Shown: positions 7,445 through 12,389 of the stretch, one piece after another
Position numbering within the stretch: the first letter of the stretch is position 1
How the letters are laid out: each line of letters begins with the position of its first letter
Source of the DNA: Bacteroidales bacterium
GTDB lineage: Bacteria > Bacteroidota > Bacteroidia > Bacteroidales > VadinHA17
Assembly (NCBI GenBank): GCA_025455535.1
Contig: JALOMM010000018.1
Span: forward strand, 1 to 12,389
DNA: 12,389 nt
Direction: 5' to 3'
Made by a program: the position numbers and the translations under genes
The notes under the pieces: model-generated
What the model was told of the DNA's origin: nothing
The model's database searches: none
What the model saw: only the letters and a program-made list of their open reading frames with translations

Positions 7445-8046
7445 GTGTAGTTCAGGAGATCAAGTAGTGACTGGAAGGTATTCGATTTGATCTTTGCAAT
7501 CTCGTCAGGGGCCAGCCATTCTGCATGTGTGATCCCCTCCTCAGCCTGCGGCTGTGTTATCATCTCCCCGCTGTAGCTCATGGTGAACCAGTGGGTCTTT
7601 TTCATGTAGGGCTTGTTCTCAAAGAGGTATGTATGGTAGCTTGGGAGAAGAGGAGCCATAATCATGTGTCCCTTCAGGTTGCATTCTTCCTCCACCTCCC
7701 TCATGGCGCACTCCTCGGGTGATTCACCCTTCTCCATGTGTCCTTTTGGAAGATCCCACCTGCCGTATCGCTTGATAAACAGGTATTTGCCTGAAGGATG
7801 CCCTACCAGCCCACCGGCAGCTTCCGTAACCACGAACCAATTGCTGAAAACATCCCACAGGTTGTTGATATCAGATGAATAAATATTAAGGGAAGGTATG
7901 TCATTATTGACGGCAAACTGTGATATTTGGGCATAGAGCTCAGCTCTCTCGTGGTATTTGTGGAACAGGGCATATTTTTGCACCCTGTCAGGCTCGGGAG
8001 AGAGTGTGATCACCCTGTTGTCAAAATATACTTTATACCTCAGCAT
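7429..8046 (-). CDS. NUDIX hydrolase with an N-terminal extension
   Basis: A 205-residue protein starting MLRYKVYF. By family, NUDIX enzymes cleave nucleoside diphosphates linked to another moiety, using Mg2+ bound by the box helix. The box is G102-x5-E108-x7-REVEEECNL (116-124). All catalytic Glu positions are present, but the canonical Gly near the end is Asn123. The NUDIX fold spans about residues 68-200. Residues 1-67 form an extra region with no recognised motif. The open frame extends ten codons upstream to 8076, but that would lie inside pyrE, and MLRYKVYF fits the family start. The start codon abuts that of pyrE (CATATG) and the stop abuts that of coaD (TGATCA). Any promoter must lie inside pyrE; no perfect TAnnTTTG was found there on this strand. 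The substrate is unknown. Confidence 0.9.
   Translation of the reverse strand: MLRYKVYFDNRVITLSPEPDRVQKYALFHKYHERAELYAQISQFAVNNDIPSLNIYSSDINNLWDVFSNWFVVTEAAGGLVGHPSGKYLFIKRYGRWDLPKGHMEKGESPEECAMREVEEECNLKGHMIMAPLLPSYHTYLFENKPYMKKTHWFTMSYSGEMITQPQAEEGITHAEWLAPDEIAKIKSNTFQSLLDLLNYTLRVK
7973..7980 (+). promoter_or_regulatory. Possible -7 promoter element of pyrE inside the NUDIX coding region
   Basis: TATTTTTG fits TAnnTTTG and lies 66 bases before the pyrE ATG, within the NUDIX gene on the opposite strand. No TTTG sits 19-20 bases upstream (the nearest, at 7957-7960, is only 12 away). If it is used, the pyrE leader would be antisense to about the first 20 codons of the NUDIX gene. Confidence 0.35.
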
Positions 8047-8049
8047 ATG
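8036..8049 (+). repeat. Direct repeat copy 2 at the 5' boundary of the NUDIX gene
   Basis: TACCTCAGCATATG, which differs from the copy at 7414-7427 by one base (A to T at its eleventh base). It holds the first codons of the NUDIX gene on the minus strand (MLRY) and ends with the ATG of pyrE on the plus strand. Collapsing the two copies would delete 622 bases and remove the NUDIX gene. Confidence 0.55.
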
Positions 8050-8688
8050 GATGATATAGCAAAGAAAACCGCACAATATCTGCTACAAATTAAAGCAATT
8101 AAATTGCAACCCGCAAAACCTTTTACCTGGGCCTCGGGGTGGAGGTCACCCATCTATTGTGACAACCGCAAGACACTCTCATTCCCGGAGGTGCGTACTT
8201 TTATCAGGGAGTCATTTGCGGTCAGGATAAGGGAGTTATATCCTGAGGCAGATATGATAGCCGGAGTTGCAACAGGGGCCATCGCTCACGGAGCGCTGGC
8301 GGCAGATAAGCTGGCTCTGCCGTTTATTTATGTCAGGTCGGGTGTCAAGGAGCACGGGCTCGGTAACCAGATAGAAGGCTATTATGAAAAGGGGCAGAAG
8401 GTAGTTGTTATTGAAGACCTTATCTCCACCGGAGGAAGCAGCCTGGGGGCTGTGCGTGCCCTCCGTGAAGCCGGATGCGAGGTACTGGGCATGATAGCCA
8501 TCTTCACGTACGGCTTTGGCAAGGCTGCAGATTCATTCGCAGCTGAAGGGTGCCGCCTCGACACCCTGAGCAATTATGGTGTGCTTGTAGAGTTGGCGGC
8601 AGCAACGGGTTATATATCGGATAATGATGTTGAGACACTGAAGGAATGGAGAACCAACCCTTCTGAATGGGGAAGGGATATTCAATGA
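8047..8688 (+). CDS. pyrE: Orotate phosphoribosyltransferase
   Basis: A 213-residue cytosolic enzyme that joins orotate and PRPP to give orotidine 5'-monophosphate, step five of de novo pyrimidine synthesis. The PRPP-binding loop is [14 protein letters not shown] (119-132), with the acidic pair E123-D124. The flexible catalytic loop carries K101 and H103 in [18 protein letters not shown] and [16 protein letters not shown] near the N-terminus are typical of the family. The frame is open upstream to 7927, but family alignment places the start at ATG 8047, about 11 residues before LLQIKAIKL. That ATG touches the divergent NUDIX start. The SRPBCC gene begins inside its stop codon (ATGA), which suggests translational coupling. 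No other pyrimidine gene is adjacent. Confidence 0.97.
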   Translation: MDDIAKKTAQYLLQIKAIKLQPAKPFTWASGWRSPIYCDNRKTLSFPEVRTFIRESFAVRIRELYPEADMIAGVATGAIAHGALAADKLALPFIYVRSGVKEHGLGNQIEGYYEKGQKVVVIEDLISTGGSSLGAVRALREAGCEVLGMIAIFTYGFGKAADSFAAEGCRLDTLSNYGVLVELAAATGYISDNDVETLKEWRTNPSEWGRDIQ

Positions 8689-9131
8689 GCCCAGTGACTA
8701 CATATACAAGCAGGAAGGGTGTTGTCCCATGCGGCGACAGTGACCTGTATACCTTTCTTACAGATATGCGCAATTTCAGATCGGTGGTGCCCGAAAACAT
8801 CATTACCGACTGGCAGGCTACCGAAGACAGTTGTTCATTCAGGGTGGAGAACACCGGTAAGGTAACCGTTGAGCTGAACGACGCCCTGCCTCATTCAATG
8901 GTGAGTTACGCGGCAGAGATGATGCTTACGGGCAGGGTGATGGTGCGTGTGATGATCGAATATGAGAACGGAGCCCGGTCCGGCATATGGCTTAAGGCAG
9001 ACGTGAATATGAATCCTATAGTCAGGATGCTGGTAGGAGACTCTGCACAGAGGTATCTTGATGCCGTTATCGGGGCAATAGAGAATTTCAAGGGTTATGA
9101 GAAGATCAGAGGATGTAATCAACCTCTTTGA
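8685..9131 (+). CDS. SRPBCC (START-like fold) family protein, function unknown
   Basis: A 148-residue protein with the pattern of the SRPBCC/polyketide cyclase-like superfamily: a beta strand, then [18 protein letters not shown] (a helix-helix entry as in START-like folds), a run of beta strands, and a long C-terminal helix around [16 protein letters not shown]. Members enclose a hydrophobic cavity for small ligands, and this one has no obvious catalytic motif. ATG 8685 overlaps the pyrE TGA by four bases (ATGA), which decides the start over the alternative at 8667. It is likely translated by ribosomes finishing pyrE, so a role tied to PyrE or pyrimidine status is possible but unproven. The 3' end overlaps birA tail to tail by 26 bases. 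No signal peptide or membrane segment is seen. Confidence 0.72.
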   Translation: MSPVTTYTSRKGVVPCGDSDLYTFLTDMRNFRSVVPENIITDWQATEDSCSFRVENTGKVTVELNDALPHSMVSYAAEMMLTGRVMVRVMIEYENGARSGIWLKADVNMNPIVRMLVGDSAQRYLDAVIGAIENFKGYEKIRGCNQPL

Positions 9132-9846
9132 ATGCGTATTCAGTTGTAAGGCCGTTCTCCCTGCGGATCGATATCAGTCCTGAGTCCTTTACACAATCAA
9201 TCATCCCGGTGAATTCCCCCTCAGCATCGCTGTAGCGGTGCCACTCGCCGCGCCTGTACAGGAGACGGTGATAGTCGTCAGACAGTTTTTCATGGGCTCC
9301 GGATACAACCATATGATAACGGATATCCAGTAGGCGGATCAGTTCATCCCTTATTCTGTTCAGGTCATGCTCCATCCCTGTCAGCTGTGCCAGCGACACA
9401 GGGTTGGGGGCTCCGCTCATGAAGGTCTTCTGGTTCACATTCAGCCCTATCCCGGCAACCGTGCTGCAGAGGGTCCCGCCCATCACGCTGTTCTCTATCA
9501 GGATACCTGCTATTTTGTCATGTCCGGCATATATGTCATTCGGCCACTTTATCCGTGTCGCGGGAACCATTGTTCTCACGAGATCACAGACCGCCAGTGA
9601 GACCATCCGGGAAATTATAAACTGTCCTTCCGGTCTTATCATTGTGGGGTATAATATCACGCTCATCAGAAGGTTCTTTCCTGCCTCACTCTCCCAGCTG
9701 TTGCCCTTTTGCCCTCTTCCTCCCTCCTGGAATGAGGCTGTTATCACGGTACCTTCCGCAGCCTTCCCCGGGCTCGCCAGAGATGAGGCAACGGTGTTGG
9801 TGGATGTGACTTTTTCATGATGTATCACTGATGATCCTATTATCAT
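9106..9846 (-). CDS. birA: Biotin--[acetyl-CoA-carboxylase] ligase, group I (no HTH domain)
   Basis: A 246-residue enzyme that activates biotin with ATP and attaches it to the lysine of biotin carboxyl carrier proteins. Motifs in order: KVTSTN at 12-17, the biotinyl-AMP loop GGRGQKGNSW at 42-51 (a variant of GRGRRGR), KWPND at 100-104, and KIAGILIE at 111-118, with K111 as the likely adenylate-binding lysine. A short C-terminal SH3-like domain follows. There is no N-terminal winged helix, so it is monofunctional and cannot be the DNA-binding biotin repressor. The frame is open up to 9909, but MIIGSSVIHHEKVTSTN at 9846 is the natural start. The gene is divergent from rsfS across 171 bases, and its 3' end overlaps the SRPBCC gene. 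No clear -7 element was found on this strand. Confidence 0.95.
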   Translation of the reverse strand: MIIGSSVIHHEKVTSTNTVASSLASPGKAAEGTVITASFQEGGRGQKGNSWESEAGKNLLMSVILYPTMIRPEGQFIISRMVSLAVCDLVRTMVPATRIKWPNDIYAGHDKIAGILIENSVMGGTLCSTVAGIGLNVNQKTFMSGAPNPVSLAQLTGMEHDLNRIRDELIRLLDIRYHMVVSGAHEKLSDDYHRLLYRRGEWHRYSDAEGEFTGMIDCVKDSGLISIRRENGLTTEYAFKEVDYIL

Positions 9847-9867
9847 ATTTATCTGAATTTTAAGGTT

Positions 9868-9894
9868 GATAATGTGAGTAATTCGCTCATTATC
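9868..9894. repeat. Inverted repeat in the birA leader region
   Basis: GATAA (9868-9872) pairs with TTATC (9890-9894), and TGAG (9875-9878) pairs with CTCA (9886-9889), leaving a two-base bulge and the seven-base loop TAATTCG. It lies 22-48 bases upstream of the birA start codon. It could be an operator or a leader hairpin in the birA transcript. It does not look like a terminator, and its role is unknown. Confidence 0.4.
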
Positions 9895-9945
9895 CGGGAG
9901 GGTGAACAAATTGGCATCCTAATTGTAAAAAGAAGTGGAGCCGGA

Positions 9946-9977
9946 CGAAAATACGGATAAATGTTCGTAATTTTGCG
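9946..9977. repeat. Imperfect dyad overlapping the rsfS promoter
   Basis: AAAATACG (9948-9955) pairs with CGTAATTTT (9966-9974) with one bulged A. Two further pairs (9946-9947 with 9976-9977) form after a bulged G. The ten-base loop is GATAAATGTT. The right arm covers the -7 element at 9968-9975, so a bound protein could block transcription of rsfS-ftsH. The region is AT-rich, which raises the chance of such a match. Confidence 0.3.
9968..9975 (+). promoter_or_regulatory. Predicted -7 promoter element of rsfS-ftsH
   Basis: TAATTTTG matches TAnnTTTG and is identical to the lon -7 element. It implies a leader of about 37 bases before the rsfS ATG at 10018. No TTTG lies at the expected -33 position (ACGA at 9945-9948). 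Confidence 0.5.
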
Positions 9978-10017
9978 GCAATTATAAAGGAACTGTTTAA
10001 ATCTGAAAGGATTATTG

Positions 10018-10404
10018 ATGAGAAAAACCGATAAAGAGGCCACTTTGGTAAGGGATAGCGTAGTTAAAGGGTTATTTGAAAAGAAGGGGGAAAAGGTGGC
10101 ATTGATCGATTTGAGAAAAATTGAAAACAGAGTGTGTGATTACTTCATCATCAGTCACGCCACTTCGTCAAAACAGGTTGATTCCCTTGCGTGGTCAGTA
10201 GAGGATATTGTACGGCGTGAGACAGGGAGAAAGCCTTATCATATCGAGGGCAGGGAGAACTGCATATGGGTTCTGCTTGATTACGGTGACATTCTCGTTC
10301 ATATTTTCCAGCAGCCATACAGGGAGTTTTATAATCTTGAGTCATTATGGGCAGACGGAACCCTGACAATGCTTGAGGACAAAGTAGTAAAGAAAGGTGT
10401 TTGA
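10018..10404 (+). CDS. rsfS: Ribosomal silencing factor RsfS (Iojap family)
   Basis: A 128-residue Iojap/RsfS protein that binds ribosomal protein L14 on the large subunit and blocks joining of the subunits when nutrients are scarce. The family core is visible: KVALIDLRKIENRVCDYFIISHATSS, YHIEGRENCIWVLLDYGDILVHIF and REFYNLESLWADG, covering nearly the whole protein. Length is typical. ATG 10018 is chosen over the TTG one codon upstream, and AAAGG ends seven bases before it. Most bacteria place rsfS beside nadD, whereas here it directly precedes ftsH with only three bases between, an order I associate with Bacteroidetes. The two genes are probably one operon led by the promoter near 9968. Confidence 0.96.
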   Translation: MRKTDKEATLVRDSVVKGLFEKKGEKVALIDLRKIENRVCDYFIISHATSSKQVDSLAWSVEDIVRRETGRKPYHIEGRENCIWVLLDYGDILVHIFQQPYREFYNLESLWADGTLTMLEDKVVKKGV

Positions 10405-10407
10405 TAT

Positions 10408-12389
10408 ATGGCAGAAGACAAGGAACCATCAAAGGATATTAAGAATGATAAGAACTCAAAGCCGAAGTTCAATTCGAACTGGATATTTGTAATTCTTATT
10501 CTGTCAGTTTTTGCAGTTCAGATCTTCTTCACCGGCAAGAGCAGCCAGAAAGCCGGTCAGAGGGAGATAGAACAGATGGTCATTAACCATGACATTGAGA
10601 AGGTAGTTGTCATAAACAAAGATCATGCTGAGATATATATAAAGGCTGACTCGCTCAAGAGCGGACGTTATCCTGATTTTGAGGAGCAGAAGAGCTTCGG
10701 CCTTCAGCCCCAGAAACCTCAGTATTTCCACAACTTCGGAACGGTAGAGCTTTTTGAGGAGTTCTTTGCTGGAGTGCAGGAGAAGGCGGGTTACAGCGAA
10801 ACAGAATGGATTCATCTTGAATACCAGACAAGGAAAGACTACTTTGGAACATTCCTCGGGGTGATACTTCCTTTCCTGCTGATAGCCGCTGTCTGGATAT
10901 ATTTCATGCGCCGGATGGCTTCAGGAAGCGGCGGTGCCGGAGGGAATATCTTCAGCGTGGGCAAGTCAAAGGCGCAGATCTTTGACAAGGACACGCATGT
11001 AAAGATAAACTTCAACGATGTGGCCGGCCTTGAGGAGGCCAAGACGGAAGTGATGGAGATAGTCGATTTTCTGAAGAATCCGAAGAAGTATACCTCCCTT
11101 GGAGGCAAGATTCCGAAAGGGGCTTTGCTGGTTGGTCCTCCCGGTACCGGGAAGACCTTGCTTGCCAAGGCTGTGGCAGGAGAGGCCAATGTCCCCTTCT
11201 TTTCAATCTCAGGGTCTGACTTTGTCGAGATGTTTGTCGGGGTGGGTGCCTCACGGGTGAGGGATCTCTTCAGGCAGGCAAAGGAGAAGGCCCCCTGCAT
11301 AGTCTTCATCGATGAGATAGATGCGGTGGGGCGGGCCCGCGGACGCAATCCAAACTTCGGGGCAAACGATGAGCGCGAGAATACCCTCAACCAGTTGCTG
11401 ACAGAGATGGACGGCTTCGGCACCAACAGCGGTGTCATAATACTTGCCGCCACCAACAGGGCTGACATACTCGACAAGGCTCTGCTCAGGGCCGGGCGCT
11501 TTGACCGTCAGATACATGTCGAGCTCCCTGACCTGAAGGAGCGTGAGGCCATCTTCAAGGTGCACCTGCGTCCTATCAAGCTTGAGGAGAGTTTCGATAT
11601 CGCTTTCCTTGCCAAGCAGACACCGGGATTTTCGGGGGCTGACATCGCAAATGTATGCAACGAGGCTGCCCTTATCGCTGCGAGGCGAAACAAGAATGTC
11701 GTTGAGAAGCAGGATTTCCTTGACGCCATCGACCGTATCATCGGGGGGCTGGAGAAAAAGAACAAGATCATATCCCTCGAAGAGAAAAAGACTATCGCCT
11801 ATCACGAGGCGGGTCATGCTACCTGCAGCTGGCTGCTTGAACATGCCAGCCCTCTGCTGAAGGTGACCATCATTCCCAGGGGGAAAGCACTTGGTGCTGC
11901 CTGGTACCTCCCTGAAGAGAGATCGATCTCCACACGCGAGCATATTCTTGATGAGCTTGCCTATGCCCTTGGAGGAAGGGCCGCAGAGGAGATCGTCATC
12001 GGCAAGATATCGACAGGCGCCCTCAGTGACCTTGAAAAAGTCACCAAACAGGCATATGCCATGGTGGCCTGGTTCGGCATGTCAGGCGAAGTCGGAAACA
12101 TGAGCTTCTACGACTCATCGGGCCAGTCAGACTATGGCTTCACCAAGCCATACAGCGAGAAGACGGCGGAGCTTATCGACAGTGAAGCAAAAAAGATCGT
12201 TGAGGAATCATATCTCAAAGCCAAGGAGATTATCTCATCCAACATTGACGGACTGAGACAGCTTGCCGAACAGCTGCTGGAGAAGGAGGTCATCTTCAGT
12301 GAGGATCTGGAACTGATCTTCGGCAAAAGGAGGGGAGACACTTCAGCCAGGGATATGACCGAGCAGACAAAGAGTGCTGAAGAACCCAC
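10408..12389 (+). CDS. ftsH: ATP-dependent zinc metalloprotease FtsH, 3'-truncated by the window
   Basis: 660 codons are visible without a stop, and the gene continues past the edge. FtsH is an inner-membrane hexamer that extracts and degrades membrane and short-lived cytosolic proteins. Membrane helices at about 25-41 and 147-167 flank a periplasmic domain. The AAA+ module has Walker A GPPGTGKT at 243-250, Walker B IVFIDEID, and the second region of homology with LRAGRFDRQ carrying the arginine fingers. The zinc site is HEAGH at 466-470, with D541 in STGALSD as the likely third ligand. All catalytic residues are intact. The family is 640-700 residues long, so only a short tail is missing, and the visible C-terminus is already the variable charged region. 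The ATG lies three bases after rsfS, which suggests coupling. Confidence 0.98.
   Translation, partial: MAEDKEPSKDIKNDKNSKPKFNSNWIFVILILSVFAVQIFFTGKSSQKAGQREIEQMVINHDIEKVVVINKDHAEIYIKADSLKSGRYPDFEEQKSFGLQPQKPQYFHNFGTVELFEEFFAGVQEKAGYSETEWIHLEYQTRKDYFGTFLGVILPFLLIAAVWIYFMRRMASGSGGAGGNIFSVGKSKAQIFDKDTHVKINFNDVAGLEEAKTEVMEIVDFLKNPKKYTSLGGKIPKGALLVGPPGTGKTLLAKAVAGEANVPFFSISGSDFVEMFVGVGASRVRDLFRQAKEKAPCIVFIDEIDAVGRARGRNPNFGANDERENTLNQLLTEMDGFGTNSGVIILAATNRADILDKALLRAGRFDRQIHVELPDLKEREAIFKVHLRPIKLEESFDIAFLAKQTPGFSGADIANVCNEAALIAARRNKNVVEKQDFLDAIDRIIGGLEKKNKIISLEEKKTIAYHEAGHATCSWLLEHASPLLKVTIIPRGKALGAAWYLPEERSISTREHILDELAYALGGRAAEEIVIGKISTGALSDLEKVTKQAYAMVAWFGMSGEVGNMSFYDSSGQSDYGFTKPYSEKTAELIDSEAKKIVEESYLKAKEIISSNIDGLRQLAEQLLEKEVIFSEDLELIFGKRRGDTSARDMTEQTKSAEEP

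Noticed and set aside
7927..8046. N-terminal extension of pyrE to 7927
   Set aside because: The extra 40 residues lie over the NUDIX gene and are absent from the OPRTase family. ATG 8047 fits the conserved N-terminus.
10839..11943. Long minus-strand frames opposite ftsH
   Set aside because: The plus strand encodes intact FtsH with all catalytic residues, and the minus frames are serine- and proline-rich shadows.
1..12389. Mobile elements, CRISPR arrays, toxin-antitoxin or defence genes
   Set aside because: No transposase, integrase, regular spaced repeats or small paired genes were found. Apart from the flippase, the PLP/GNAT pair, the NUDIX gene and the SRPBCC gene, all genes are core housekeeping genes.

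Overview
The window reads as a chromosomal segment of a Bacteroidetes bacterium, probably Bacteroidales-like, of roughly balanced base composition. Three things point there. The housekeeping proteins have Bacteroidetes-style features, such as a biotin ligase without a DNA-binding domain, a zinc-free type B L31, and FtsH with the LRAGRFDRQ and FGMS signatures. Most genes lack a well-placed Shine-Dalgarno sequence. Four leaders carry the Bacteroidetes -7 promoter element TAnnTTTG, and one of these has a perfectly spaced -33 TTTG. No mobile element, CRISPR array, tRNA or rRNA is visible.

Layout. (1) Positions 1-1187: the C-terminal part of a MOP/Wzx-type polysaccharide flippase, probably the end of an envelope gene cluster lying upstream. 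(2) 1267-3955: a tight two-gene unit of a class V PLP enzyme (cysteine desulfurase-like) and a GNAT-like protein of unknown role. (3) 4052-4366: a stand-alone transcription unit for ribosomal protein L31 type B with its own promoter, a 5'-terminal hairpin and a strong intrinsic terminator. (4) 4472-7428: lon followed by coaD. (5) 7429-8046, minus strand: a NUDIX hydrolase. (6) 8047-9131: pyrE translationally overlapped by an SRPBCC-fold gene. (7) 9106-9846, minus strand: birA. (8) 10018-12389: rsfS and ftsH, with ftsH running off the window after 660 codons.

The genes are mostly core functions: protein quality control (Lon, FtsH), ribosome composition and silencing (L31, RsfS), CoA synthesis (CoaD), biotin attachment (BirA) and pyrimidine synthesis (PyrE). 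The most unusual structure is around the NUDIX gene. It shares no intergenic base with either neighbour: TGATCA holds its stop and the coaD stop, and CATATG holds its start and the pyrE start. A 14-bp direct repeat with one mismatch lies at both ends, and a near-perfect dyad covers the paired stop codons. I did not find a clear new defence or mobile system. The NUDIX junctions, the L31 leader and the uncharacterised PLP-enzyme/GNAT and pyrE/SRPBCC pairs deserve a second look.
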